DNA of 64,000 bases from the NCBI RefSeq assembly GCF_963678635.1, contig NC_087070.1, positions 34,599,109 to 34,663,108 on the forward strand, written 5' to 3'. Origin of the DNA: Symsagittifera roscoffensis (Eukaryota > Xenacoelomorpha > Acoela > Convolutidae). A program made the translations under genes and the position numbers. The notes under the pieces were generated by a model. The model made no database searches and had not been told where the DNA came from. It saw only the letters and a list, made by a program, of their open reading frames with translations. Within the stretch, counting starts at the first letter, position 1; each line of letters begins with the position of its first letter. Below, in pieces: positions 37,401-51,600 of the stretch.

Positions 37401-40400
37401 GAATGCGATAGAATTCATTCCTAAGGATACAATCATATAGTCAGGTCCCCTCAGAATGGGATAGATTTTTGGCTGGAAACTATAATCACATAGTCATGTC
37501 CCCTCAGAATGGGATAGATTCCACTCCTTAGGATACAATCACCTAGTCAGGTCCCCTCAGATTGGGATAGATTTTGGCTGGAAATCATAATCACATAGAC
37601 AGGTTTTTTCAGAATGGGATATTTTTTTGGCTGAAATCATAATCACATAGTCAGGTCCCCTCAGAATGGGATAGATTTTAGGCTGGAAAGTATAATCACA
37701 TAGTCAGGTCTCCTCAGAATGCGATAGAATTCATTCCTAAGGATACAATCATATAGTCAGGTCCCCTCAGAATGGGATAGGTTTTTGGCTGCAATGTATA
37801 ATCACATAGTCAGGTCCCCTCAGCATGGGATAGATTTTTGGCTGGAAAGTATAATCACATAGTCATGTCCCTTCAGAATGGGATAGATTCCACTCCTTAG
37901 GATACAATCACCTAGTCAGGTCCCCTCAGATTGGGATAGATTTTTGGCTGGAAATCATAATCACATAGACAGGTTTTTTCAGAATGGGATATTTTTTTGG
38001 CTGAAATAATAATCACATAGTCAGGTCCCCTCAGAATGGGATAGATTTTTGGCTGGAAAGTATAATCACATAGTTAGGTCCCCTCGGAATGGGATAGATT
38101 TTTGGCTGAAAAGTATAATCACATAGTCAGTTCCCATCAGAATGGGATAGATTTTTAGCTGGAAATAATGATCACATAGTCATGTCCCCTCAGAATGGGA
38201 TAGATTCCTTTCCTTAGGATACAATCACCTAGTCAGGTCCCCTCAGATTGGGATAAAATTTTGGCTGGAAATCATAATCACATAGACAGGTTTTTTCAGA
38301 ATGGGATAGTTTTTTGGCTGAAATAATAATCACATAGTCAGGTCCCCTCAGAATGGGATAGATTTTTGGCTGGAAAGTATAATCAGATAGTCAGGTCCCC
38401 TCAGAATTGGATAGATTCCACTCCTTAGGATACAATCACCTAGTCAGGTCCCCTCAGATTGGGATAGATTTTGGCTGGAAATCATAATCACATAGACAGG
38501 TTTTTTCAGAATGGGATATTTTTTTGGCTGAAATCATAATCACATAGTCAGGTCCCCTCAGAATGGGATAGATTTTAGGCTGGAAAGTATAATCACATAG
38601 TCAGGTCTCCTCAGAATGCGATAGAATTCATTCCTAAGGATACAATCATATAGTCAGGTCCCCTCAGAATGGGATAGATTTTTGGCTGGAAACTATAATC
38701 ACATAGTCATGTCCCCTCAGAATGGGATAGATTCCACTCCTTAGGATACAATCACCTAGTCAGGTCCCCTCAGATTGGGATAGATTTTGGCTGGAAATCA
38801 TAATCACATAGACAGGTTTTTTCAGAATGGGATAATTTTTTGGCTGAAATCATAATCACATAGTCAGGTCCCCTCAGAATGGGATAGATTTTAGGCTGGA
38901 AAGTATAATCACATAGTCAGGTCTCCTCAGAATGCGATAGAATTCATTCCTAAGGATACAATCGTATAGTCAGGTCCCCTCAGAATGGGATAGGTTTTTG
39001 GCTGCAATGTATAATCACATAGTCAGGTCCCCTCAGAATGGGATAGATTTTTGGCTGGAAAGTATAATCACATAGTCATGTCCCTTCAGAATGGGATAGA
39101 TTCCACTCCTTAGGATACAATCACCTAGTCAGGTCCCCTCAGATTGGGATAGATTTTTGGCTGGAAATCATAATCACATAGACAGGTTTTTACAGAATGG
39201 GATATTTTTTTGGCTGAAATAATAATCACATAGTCAGGTCCCCTCAGAATGGGATAGATTTTTGGCTGGAAAGTATAATCACATAGTTAGGTCCCCTCAG
39301 AATGGGATAGATTTTTGGCTGAAAAGTATAATCACATAGTCAGTTCCCATCAGAATGGGATAGATTTTTAGCTGGAAATAATGATCACATAGTCATGTCC
39401 CCTCAGAATGGGATAGATTCCTTTCCTTAGGATACAATCACCTAGTCAGGTCCCCTCAGATTGGGATAAAATTTTGGCTGGAAATCATAATCACATAGAC
39501 AGGTTTTTTCAGAATGGGATAGTTTTTTGGCTGAAATAATAATCACATAGTCAGGTCCCCTCAGAATGGGATAGATTTTTGGCTGGAAAGTATAATCAGA
39601 TAGTCAGGTCCCCTCAGAATTGGATAGACTTTTGGTTGAAAGTATAATCACATGGTCAGGTGCACTCAGATTAAAATAGATTTTTGGCTGGAAAGTATAA
39701 TCACATAGTCAGTTCCTATCAGAATGGGATAGATTTTTAGCTGGAAATTATGATCACATAGTCAGGTCTCCTTAGAATGAGATAGATTTTTGGCTAGAAA
39801 TTGTGATCACATAGTCAGGTTCCCTCAGAATGGGATAGATTTTTGGCAGGAAAATATAATCACATAGTCAGTGTTCCTCAGAATGGGATAGATTTTTGGC
39901 TGGAAATTATGATCACATAGTCAGGTCTCCTCAGAATGGGATAGATTTTAGGCTGGAAAGTATAATCACATAGTCAGGTCTCCTCAGAATGCAATAGAAT
40001 TCATTCCTAAGGATACAATCATATAGTCAGGTCCCCTCAGAATGGGATAGGTTTTTGGCTGCAATGTATAATCACATAGTCAGGTCCCCTCAGCATGGGA
40101 TAGATTTTTGGCTGGAAAGTATAATCACATAGTCATGTCCCTTCAGAATGGGATAGATTCCACTCCTTAGGATACAATCACCTAGTCAGGTCCCCTCAGA
40201 TTGGGATAGATTTTTGGCTGGAAATCATAATCACATAGACAGGTTTTTTCAGAATGGGATATTTTTTTGGCTGAAATAATAATCACATAGTCAGGTCCCC
40301 TCAGAATGGGATAGATTTTTGGCTGGAAAGTATAATCACATAGTTAGGTCCCCTCAGAATGGGATAGATTTTTGGCCGGAAAGTATAATCACATAGTCAG

Positions 40401-41060
40401 TTTCCCTCAGAATGGGATATATTTTTGTCTGAAAAGTATAATCACATAGTCAGTTCCCATCAGAATGGGATAGATTTTTAGCTGGAAATAATGATCACAT
40501 AGTCATGTCCCCTCAGAATGGGATAGATTCCTTTCCTTAGGATACAATCACCTAGTCAGGTCCCCTCAGATTGGGATAAAATTTTGGCTGGAAATCATAA
40601 TCACATAGACAGGTTTTTTCAGAATGGGATAGTTTTTTGGCTGAAATAATAATCACATAGTCAGGTCCCCTCAGAATGGGATAGATTTTTGGCTGGAAAG
40701 TATAATCAGATAGTCAGGTCCCCTCAGAATTGGATAGATTTTTGGTTGAAAGTATAATCACATGGTCAGGTGCACTCAGATTAAAATAGATTTTTGGCTG
40801 GAAAGTATAATCACATAGTCAGTTCCTATCAGAATGGGATAGATTTTTAGCTGGAAATTATGATCACATAGTCAGGTCTCCTTAGAATGAGATAGATTTT
40901 TGGCTAGAAATTGTGATCACATAGTCAGGTTCCCTCAGAATGGGATAGATTTTTGGCAGGAAAATATAATCACATAGTCAGTGTTCCTCAGAATGGGATA
41001 GATTTTTGGCTGGAAATTATGATCACATAGTCAGGTCTCCTCAGAATGGGATAGATTTTT
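37400..41060 (+). repeat. Higher-order repeat of about 1,213 bp, with a shorter third copy
   Basis: agtcatgtcccttcag lies at 37,861, 39,074 and 40,131 (spacings 1,213 and 1,057). The variant with the short gattttggctgg occurs with its first g at 37,576, 38,473 and 38,789, and 37,576 to 38,789 is again 1,213. ggttgaaagtataatc at 39,634 and 40,744 is 1,110 apart, 53 more than 1,057. The third copy therefore has one extra monomer (about 40,377-40,432, ccggaaag then tatatttttgtctg). Zone marker: gattccactcc. Confidence 0.86.
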
Positions 41061-42735
41061 AACTGGAAAGTATAATCACATAGTCATTTCCCCTCAGAAT
41101 GGGATAGATTCCATTCCTTAGGATACAATCACCTAGTCAGGTCCCCTCAGATTGGGATCAATTTTTGGCTGGAAATCATAATCACATAGACAGGTTTTTT
41201 CAGAATGGGATAGATTTTTGGCTGGAAAGTATAATAACATAGTCAGGTTCCCTCAGAATGGGATAGATTTTTGGCTGGAAAGTATAATCACATGGTCAGG
41301 TGCACTCAGATTAAAATAGATTTTCGACTGGAAAGTATAATCACATAGTCAGGTTCCCTCAGAATGGGATAGATTTTTGGCTGGAAAATATAGTAACATA
41401 GTCAGGTCCCCTCAGAATGGGATAGGTTTTTGGCTGTAAAGTATAATCACATGGTCACGTGCACTCAGATTAAAATAGATTTTCGACTGGAAAGTATAAT
41501 CACATAATCAGGTCTCCTCAGAATTGGATAGATTTTTGGCTAGAAGTATAATCACATAGTCAGGTCTCCTCAGAATCGGATAGATTTTTGACTGGAAAGT
41601 ATATTAACATAGTCAGGTCCCCTAAGAATGGGATAGATTTTTGGCTGTAAAGTATAATCACATGGTCAGGTGCACTCAGATTAAAATAGATTTTCGACTG
41701 GAAAGTATAATCACATAGTCAGGTTCCCTCAGAATGCGATAGATTTCTGGCTGGAAAGTATAATCACAAAGCCATTTCCCCTCAGAATGCGATAGATTTC
41801 TGGCTGGAAAGTATAATCACAAAGCCATTTCCCCTCAGAATGGTATTGATTTGATTCCTAAGGAAACAATCACATAGTCAGGTCTCCTCTGAATTGGATA
41901 GATTTTTGGCTGGAAGGTATAATCACATAGTCAGGTAACCTCAGAATGTTATAGATTTCATTCCTTAGGTCACAATGACATAGTCAGGTCCCCTCAGAAT
42001 GGGATAGATTTTTGGCTGGAAATTATGATCACATAGTCAGGTAACCTCAGAATGTTATAGATTTCATTCCTTAGGACACAATGACATAGTCAGGTCCCCT
42101 CAGAATGGGATAGATTTTTGGCTGGAAATTATGATCACATAGTCAAGTCCCCTCAGAATGCGATAGATTTCTCGCTGGAAAGTATAATCACAAAGCCATT
42201 TCCCCTCAGAATGGTATTGATTTGATTCCTAAGGAAACAATCACATAGTCAGGTCTCCTCTGAATTGGATAGATTTTTGGCTGGAAGGTATAATCGCATG
42301 GTCAGGTGCATTCAGATTGAAATAGATTTTTGGCCGGAAAGTATAATCACATAGTCAGGTCCCCTCAGATTGGGATAGATTTTTGGCTGGAAAGTATAAT
42401 CACATAGTCAGGTCCCCTCAGAATGGGATAGATTTCCTTCCCTAGGGTACACTCACATAGTCAGGTCCCATAAGAATGGGATTGATTTCATTCCTTAGGA
42501 TACAATCACATAGTCAGGTCCCCTCAGAGTGGGATAGATTTTTGGCTGGAAGGTATAATCACATGGTCAGGTGCACTCAGATTAAAATAGTTTTTTGGCT
42601 GGAAAGTATAATCACATAGTCAGGTCCCCTCAGAATGGGATAGATTTTTGGCTGGAAGGTATAATCACATGGTCAGGTGCACTCAGATTAAAATAGATTT
42701 TTGGCTGGAAAGTATAATCACATAGTCAGGTCCCC
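41060..42735 (+). repeat. 53-bp satellite zone with ttcgactgg and aaagccattt variants
   Basis: Monomers ggtgcactcagattaaaatag followed by ttttcgactgg recur near 41,290, 41,450 and 41,660. The monomer with gatttctggctgg and aaagccatttcc appears at about 41,735, 41,790 and 42,165, the first two in direct succession. No gene or non-satellite sequence is visible. Confidence 0.92.
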
Positions 42736-42767
42736 TCAGATTGGGATAGATTTTTGGCTGGAAAGTA

Positions 42768-43521
42768 TAATCACATAGTCAGGTCCCCTCAGAATGGGAT
42801 AGATTTCCTTCCCTAGGGTACAATCACATAAGAATGGGATGGATTTCATTCCTTAGGATACAATTACATAGTCAGGTCCCCTCAGAGTGGGATAGATTTT
42901 GGCTGAAAAGTATAATCACATAGCCAGGTCACCTCAGAATGAGATAGATTTTTGGCTGGAAAGTATAATCACATAGTCAGTTCCCCTCAGAATGGGATAG
43001 ATTTTTGGCTGGAAAGTGTAATCACATAGTCAGGTCCCCTCAGAATGGGATAGATTTCCTTCCCTAGGGTACAATCACATAAGAATGGGATGGATTTCAT
43101 TCCTTAGGATACAATTACATAGTCAGGTCCCCTCAGAGTGGGATAGATTTTGGCTGAAAAGTATAATCACATAGCCAGGTCACCTCAGAATGAGATAGAT
43201 TTTTGGCTGGAAAGTATAATCACATAGTCAGTTCCCCTCAGAATGGGATAGATTTTCGGCTGGAAAGTATAATCACATAGTCAGGTCCCCTCAGAATGGG
43301 ATAGATTTCCTTCCCTAGGGTACAATCACATAAGAATGGGATGGATTTCATTCCTTAGGATACAATTACATAGTCAGGTCCCCTCAGAGTGGGATAGATT
43401 TTGGCTGAAAAGTATAATCACATAGCCAGGTCACCTCAGAATGAGATAGATTTTTGGCTGGAAAGTATAATCACATAGTCAGTTCCCCTCAGAATGGGAT
43501 AGATTTTTGGCTGGAAAGTAA
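42768..43521 (+). repeat. 251-bp repeat, three tandem copies, with a truncated monomer
   Basis: The junction cacataagaatggg occurs at 42,825, 43,076 and 43,327, exactly 251 bp apart. Each unit is four full monomers plus one of about 39 bp in which the gtcaggtcccctc part of the core is missing. The shared deletion shows that it arose once and was then triplicated. Copies are almost identical; one differs by ttttcggctgg instead of tttttggctgg. Confidence 0.94.
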
Positions 43522-46500
43522 AATCAAACAGTCATTTCCCCTCAGAATGGTATAGATTTTTAGTTGGAAATTATGATCACATAGTCAGGACCCCTCAGAA
43601 TGAGATAGATTTTTGGCTAGAAATTATGATCACATAGTCAGTCCCCTCAGAATGGGATACATTTTTAACTGGAAAGTATAATCACATAGTCAGGTCCCCT
43701 CAGAATGTGATAGATTTCATTCCATAGGTTACAATCACATAGTCAGGTCCCCTCAGAATGGGATAGATTTTTGACTGAAAAGTATAATCACATAGTCAGG
43801 TCCCCTCAGAAAGTGATAGATTGCATTCCATAGGTTAAAATCACATAGTCAGGTCCCCTCAGAATGGGATAGATTTTTGGCTGGAAATTTAAGTATAATC
43901 ACATAGTCAGGTCCCCTCATAATGGGATAGATTTTTGACTGAAAAGTATAATCACATAGTCAGGTCCCCTCAGAATGTGATAGATTGCATTCCATAGGTT
44001 AAAATCACATAGTCAGGTCCCCTCAGAATGGGATAGATTTTTGGCTGGAAATTTAAGTATAATCACATAGTCAGGTCCCCTCATAATGGGATAGATTTTT
44101 GGCTGGAAATTATGATCACATAGTCAGGTCCCCTCAGAATGCGATAGATTTTTGACTGGAAAATATAACACATAGTCAGGTCCCCTCAGTATGTGATAGA
44201 TTTCATTCCATAGGTTACAATCACAGTCAGGTCTTCTCAGAATGGGATAGAGTTTTGGCTGGAAAGTATAATCACATAGTCAGTTCTCCTCAAAATGGGA
44301 TAGATTTTTGACCGGAAAGTTTAATCACATAGTCAGTTCCCCTCAGAATGGAATAGACTTTTGGCTGAAAAATATAATCACATAGTCAGTTCCTATCAGA
44401 ATGGGATAGATTTTTAGCTGGAAATTATGATCACATAGTCAGGTCTCCTTAGAATGAGATAGATTTTTGGCTAGAAATTGTGATCACATAGTCAGGTTCC
44501 ATCAGAATGGGATAGATTTTTTGCAGGAAAGTATAATCACATAGTCAGTGTTCCTCAGAATGGGATAGATTTTTGGCTGGAAAATATGATCACATAGTCA
44601 GGTCTCCTCAGAATGGGATAGATTTTTTGCAGGAAAGTAAAATCACATAGTCAGTGTTCCTCAGAATGGGATAGATTTTTGGCTGGAAAATATGATCACA
44701 TAGTCAGGTCCCCTCAGAATGTGATAGATATCATTCGATAGGTTAAAATCACAGTCAGAACCCCTCAGAACGGGATAGATTTTTGGCTGGAAATCATAAT
44801 CACATAGTCAGTGTTCCTCAGAATGGGATAGATTTTTGGCTGGAAATTATGATCACGTAGTCAGGTCCCCTCAGAATGGATAAATTTTTGGCTGGAAAGT
44901 ATAATCACATAGTCAGTTCCCCTCAGAATGGGATAGATTTTTGACTGGAAAGTATAATCATATAGTCAGGTCCCCTCAGGATGTGATAGATTTCATTCCA
45001 TAGGTTACAATCACAGTCAGGTCCCCTCAGAATGGGATATATTTCTGCCAGGAAAGTATTATCACATAGTCAGGTCCCCTCAGAATGTGATAGATTTCAT
45101 TCCATAGGTTACAATCACTGTCAGGTCCCCTCAGAACGGGATATATTTTTGGCTGGAAAGTATAATCACATAGTCAGGTCCCCTCAGAATGCGATAGAAT
45201 TTATTGCTTAGGATACAATCACATAGTCAGGTCCCCTCAGAATGGGATACATTTTTGGCTGGAAAGTATAATCGAATAGTCAGTTCCCCTCAGAATGGGA
45301 TAGATTTTTGACTGGAAAGTATAATCACATAGTCAGGTCCCCTGAGAATGTGATAGATTTCATTCCATAGGTTTCAATCACGGTCAGGTCCCCTCAGAAT
45401 GGGATAGATTTTTGGCTGGAAAGTATAATCACATAGTCAGGTCCCTTAAGAATGCGATAGAATTCAGTCCTTAGGATACAATCATTTAGTCAGGTCCCCT
45501 CAGAATGGGATAGAATTTGGGCTGGAAAGTATAATCACATAGTCAGGTCCCCTCAGAATGGGATAGATTTTTGGCTGGAAAGTATAAACACATAGTCAGG
45601 TGCACTCAGAATGAAATGGATTTTTGATTGAAAAGTATGATCACATGGTCAGGTCCCCTCAGAATGGGATATATTTCATTCCCTAGGATCAAATCACATA
45701 GTCAGGTCCCCTCAGAATGGGATGAATTTCTTTTCTTTGGATACAATCACATAGTCAGTTACCCTCAGAATGGGATGGAATTTTGGCTGTGAAGTATAAT
45801 TACATACACAGGTCCACACAGAATGTGATGGATTTTTGGTTGGAAAGTATAATCACATAGTCAGGTGCACTTAGAATGAAATAGATTTTTGGCTGGAAAG
45901 TATAATCACATAGTCAGGTCCCTTCAGAATGGGATAGATTTTTGGCTGGAAAGTATAAACACATAGTCAAGTGCACTCAGAATGAAATGGATTTTCGATT
46001 GAAAAGTATAATCACATGGTCAGGTCCCCTCAGAATGGGATAGATTTCATTCCCTAGGATCAAATCACATAGTCAGGTCCCCTCAGAATGGGATGAATTT
46101 CTTTTCTTTGGATACAATCACATAGTCAGTTACCCTCAGAGTGGGATAGATTTTTGGCTGAAAAGTATAATCACATAGACAGGTCCCCTCAGAATGGGAT
46201 AGAATTTTGACTGGAAAGTATAATTACTTAGTCAGGTCCCTTCAGAATGGGATGGATTTTTGGCTGGGAAGTATAATTACATGGTCAGGTTCACTCAGAA
46301 TGTGATAGATTTTTGGCTGGAAAGTATAATCACATAGTCAGGTGCACTCAGAACGAAATAGATTTTTGGCTGGAAATCATAATCACATAGTCAGTTCCCC
46401 TCAGAATGGGATAGATTTTTGGCTGGAAATTATGATCACATAGTCAGGTCCCTCAGAATGGATAAATTTTTGGCTGGAAAGTATAATCACATAGTCAGTT

Positions 46501-48680
46501 CCCCTCAGAATGGGATAGATTTTTGACTGGAAAGTATAATCATATAGTCAGGTCCCCTCAGGATGTGATAGATTTCAATCCATAGGTTACAATCACAGTC
46601 AGGTCCCCTCAGAATGGGATATATTTCTGCCAGGAAAGTATTATCACATAGTCAGGTCCCCTCAGAATGTGATAGATTTCATTCCATAGGTTACAATCAC
46701 TGTCAGGTCCCCTCAGAACGGGATAGATTTTTGGCTGGAAAGTATAATCACATAGTCAGGTCCCCTCAGAATGGGATACATTTTTGGCTGGAAAGTATAA
46801 TCGAATAGTCAGTTCCCCTCAGAATGGGATAGATTTTTGACTGGAAAGTATAATCACATAGTCAGGTCCCCTCAGAATGTGATAGATTTCATTCCATAGG
46901 TTTCAATCACAGTCAGGTCCCCTCAGAATGGGATAGATTTTTGGCTGGAAAGTATAATCACATAGTCAGGTCCCTTAAGAATGCGATAGAATTCAGTCCT
47001 TAGGATACAATCATTTAGTCAGGTCCCCTCAGAATGGGATAGATTTTGGGCTGGAACGTATAATCACATAGTGAGGTCCCCTCAGAATGGGATAGATTTT
47101 TGACTGGAAAGTATAATCACATAGTCAGGTCCCCTCAGAATGTGATAGATTTCATTCCATAGGTTACAATCACTGTCAGGTCCCCTCAGAACGGGATAGA
47201 TTTTTGGCTGGAAAGTATAATCACATAGTCAGGTCCCCTCAGAATGCGATAGAATTTATTGCTTAGGATACAATCACATAGTCAGGTCCCCTCAGAATGG
47301 GATACATTTTTGGCTGGAAAGTATAATCGAATAGTCAGTTCCCCTCAGAATGGGATAGATTTTTGACTGGAAAGTATAATCACATAGTCAGCTCCCCTCA
47401 AAATGTGATAGATTTCATTCCATAGGTTTCAATCACAGTCAGGTCCCCTCAGAATGGGATAGATTTTTGGCTGGAAAGTTTAAACACATAGTCAGGTCCC
47501 TTAAGAATGCGATAGAATTCAGTCCTTAGGATACAATCATTTAGTCAGGTCCCCTCAGAATGGGATAGATTTTGGGCTGGAAAGTATAATCACATAGTCA
47601 GGTCCCCTCAGAATGGGATAGATTTTTGGCTGGAAAGTATAAACACATAGTCAGGTCCCTTAAGAATGCGATAGAATTCAGTCCTTAGGATACAATCATT
47701 TAGTCAGGTCCCCTCAGAATGGGATAGATTTTGGGCTGGAAAGTATAATCACATAGTCAGGTCTTCTCAGAATGTGATGGATTTTTGGTTGGAAAGTATA
47801 ATCACATTGTCAGGTGCACTAAGAATGAAATTGATTTTTGGCTGGAAAGTATAATCACATAGTCAGGTCCCTTCAGAATGGGATAGATTTTTGGCTGGAA
47901 AGTATGAACACATAGTCAAGTGCACTCAGAATGAAATGGATTTTTGATTGAAAAGTATAATCACATGGTCAGGTCCCCTCAGAATGGGATAGATTTCATT
48001 CCCTAGGATCAAATCACATAGTCAGGTCCCCTCAGAATGGGATGAATTTCTTTTCTTTGGATACAATCACATAGTCAGTTACCCTCAGAGTGGGATAGAT
48101 TTTTGGCTGAAAAGTATAATCACATAGACAGGTCCCCTCAGAATGGGATAGAATTTTGACTGGAAAGTATAATTACTTAGTCAGGTCCCTTCAGAATGGG
48201 ATGGAATTTTGGCTGGGAAGTATAATTACATGGTCAGGTTCACTCAGAATGTGATAGATTTTTGGCTGGAAAGTATAATCACATAGTCAGGTGCACTCAG
48301 AACGAAATACATTTTTGGCTGGAAAGTATAATCACATAGCCAGGTCCCTTCAGAATGGGATAGATTTTTGGCTGAAAAGTATAATCACATAGTCAGGTCC
48401 CCTCAGATTGTTATAGATTTTCGGCTGGAAAGTATAATCTCATAGTCAGGTGCACTCAGAATGAAATAGATTTTTGGCTGGAAAATATAATCACATAGTC
48501 AGGTCCGTTCAGAATGGGATAGATTTTTGGCTGAAAAGTATAATTACATAGTCAGGTCCCCTCAGAATGTTATAGATTTTCGGCTGGAAAGTATAATCAC
48601 ATAGTCAGGTGCACTCAGAATGAAATAGATTTTTGGCTGGAAAATATAATCACATAGTCAGGTCCGTTCAGAATGGGATA
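43521..48680 (+). repeat. 53-bp satellite zone with long-range copies at about 1.53-1.58 kb
   Basis: ctgccaggaaag occurs at 45,045 and 46,627 (1,582 apart), while tcgaatagtcag occurs at 45,273 and 46,802 (1,529 apart). The 53-bp difference is one B monomer at about 45,190-45,241 that is missing from the second copy; a third copy (cgaatag at 47,328) retains it. A short pair with gattgcattcc at 43,821 and 43,985 is offset by 164 bp. The block with gaatttcttttctttgg occurs near 45,730, 46,092 and 48,051. No gene is visible. Confidence 0.9.
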
Positions 48681-51600
48681 GATTTTTGGCTGAAAAGTGT
48701 AATCACATAGTCAGGTCCCCTCAGAATGGGATAGATTTTATTCCCTAGGGTACAATCACATAGTCAGGTCCCCTCTGAATGGGATGGATTTCATTTCTTA
48801 GGTTACAATCACATAGTCAGATCCCCTCAGAGTGGGATAGGTTTTTGGCTGAAAAGTATAATCAAATAGACAGGTCCCCTCAGATTGGGATAGATTTTTG
48901 ACTCGAACGTATAATCACATAGTCAGGTGCCCTCAGAATGGGATAGACTTTTGGCTGGGAAGTTTTATTACATAGTCAGGTCCACTCAGAATGTGTTAGA
49001 TTTTTGGCTGGAAAGTATAATCTCATAGTCAGGTGCACTCAGAAAGAAATAGATTTTTGGCTGGAAAATATAATCACATAGTCAGGTCCCTTCAGAATGG
49101 GATAGATTTTTGGCTGAAAAGTATAATCACATAATCAGGTCCCCTCAGAATGCGATAGATTTCATTACCTAAGTTACAATCACATGGTCAGGTCCCCTCA
49201 GACTGGGATGGATTTCATTTCTTAGGATACAATCACATAGTCAGGTACCCTCAGAGTGGGATAGATTTTTGGCTGAAAAGTATAATCGCATAGACAGGTC
49301 CCCTCAGAATGGGATAGATTTTTGTTTGGAAAGTATAATCAATTAGTCAGGTCCCCTCAGAATGTGATGGAATTTTGGCTGGGAAGTATAATCACATAAT
49401 CAGGTCCCTTCAGAATGGGATAGATTTTTGGCTAAAAAGTATAATCACATAGTCAGGTCCCCTCAGAATGGGATAGATTTCAAAATCCAGGATACAATCA
49501 CATAGTCAGGTCCTCTCAGAATGGGATGGATTTCATTTCTTAGGATACAATCACATAGTCAGGTCCCCTCAGAGTGGGATAGATTTTTGGCTGAAAAGTA
49601 TAATCACATAGACAGGTCTCCTCAGAATGGGATAGATTTTTGACTGCAAAGTATAATCACGCATTCAGGTCCCCTCAGAATGGTATGGATTTTTGCTGGG
49701 AAGTATAATTACATAGTCAGGTCCACTCATGATGTGATAAATTTTTGGCTGGAAATTATAATCACATAGTCAGGTCCCCTCAGAATGGGATAGATTTTAA
49801 ACTGGAAAATTAAATCACATAGTCAGGTCCCCTCGGAACGGTATAGACTTCGGGGTGGAACAAAAATAATCACATAGTCATGTCATCTCAGAATGGGATA
49901 GATTTTTGGCTGGAAACATAATCACATAGTCAGGTCCCCTCAGAAGGGGATATACTTTTGACTGGAAAGTATAATCTTATAGTGAGGTCCACTCGGATTG
50001 GTTAGATTTTTGATTTTTGGCAGGAAAGTATTATCACATATTCAGGTTCCCCTCAGAATGGGATAGATTTTTGGCTGGGAAGTATAATTACTTGGTCAAG
50101 TCCACTCAGATTGGGATAGATTTTTGGCTGGAAAGTATAATCACATAGTCAGATCCCCCCAAAATGGGATAGATTTTTGGCTGGAAGGTGTAATCACATA
50201 GTCAGGTCCCCTCAGAATGGAATAGATTTCAAAACCCAGGATACAATCACATAGTCAGGTCCTCTCAGAATGGGATGGATTTCATTTCTTAGGATACAAT
50301 CACATAGTCAGGTCCCCTCAGAGTGGGATAGATTTTTGGCTGAAAATATAATCACATAGACAGGTCTCCTCAGAATGGGATAGATTTTTGACTGCAAAGT
50401 ATAACCACGCATTCAGGTCCCCTCAGAATGGTATGGATTTTTGGCTGGGAAGTATAATTACATAGTCAGGTCCACTCAGAATGTGATAAATTTTTGGCTG
50501 GAAATTATAATCACATAGTCAGGTCCCCTCAGAATGGGATAGATTTTGAACTGGAAAATTAAATCACATAGTCAGGTCCCCTCGGAACGGTATAGACTTC
50601 GGGGTGGAACAAAAATAATCACATAGTCATGTCATCTCAGAATGGGATAGATTTTTGGCTAGAAACATAATCACATAGTCAGGTCCCCTCAGAAGGGGAT
50701 ATACTTTTGACTGGAAAGTATAATCTTATAGTGAGGTCCACTCGGATTGGTTAGATTTTTGATTTTTGGCTGGAAAGTATTATCACATATTCAGGTTCCC
50801 CTCAGAATGGGATAGATTTTTGGCTGGGAAGTATAATTACATGGTCAAGTCCACTCTGATTGGGATAGATTTTTGGCTGGAAAGTATAATCACATAGTCA
50901 GATCCCCCCAAAATGGGATAGATTTTTGGCTGGAAGATGTAATCACACAGTCAAGCCCCCTCAGAATGGGATAGAATTTTGGCTGGAAAATATAATCATA
51001 AAGTCAGGTCCCCTCAGAACGGGATAAAATTTTGGCAGGAAAGTATAATCACATAGTCATGTCATCTCAGAATGGGATAGATTTTTGGCTGGAAACATAA
51101 TCACATAGTCAGGTCCCCTCAGAAGGGGATATACTTTTGACTGGAAAGTATAATCTTATAGTGAGGTCCACTCGGATTGGTTAGATTTTTGATTTTTGGC
51201 AGGAAAGTATTATCACATATTCAGGTTCCCCTCAGAATGGGATAGATTTTTGGCTGGGAAGTATAATTACATGGTCAAGTCCACTCAGATTGGGATAGAT
51301 TTTTGGCTGGAAAGTATAATCACATAGTCAGATCCCCCCAAAATGGGATAGATTTTTGGCTGGAAGGTGTAATCACATAGTCAGGTCCCCTCAGAATGGG
51401 ATAGATTTCAAAACCCAGGATACAATCACATAGTCAGGTCCTCTCAGAATGGGATGGATTTCATTTCTTAGGATACAATCACATAGTCAGGTCCCCTCAG
51501 AGTGGGATAGATTTTTGGCTGAAAATATAATCACATAGACAGGTCTCCTCAGAATGGGATAGATTTTTGACTGCAAAGTATAACCACGCATTCAGGTCCC

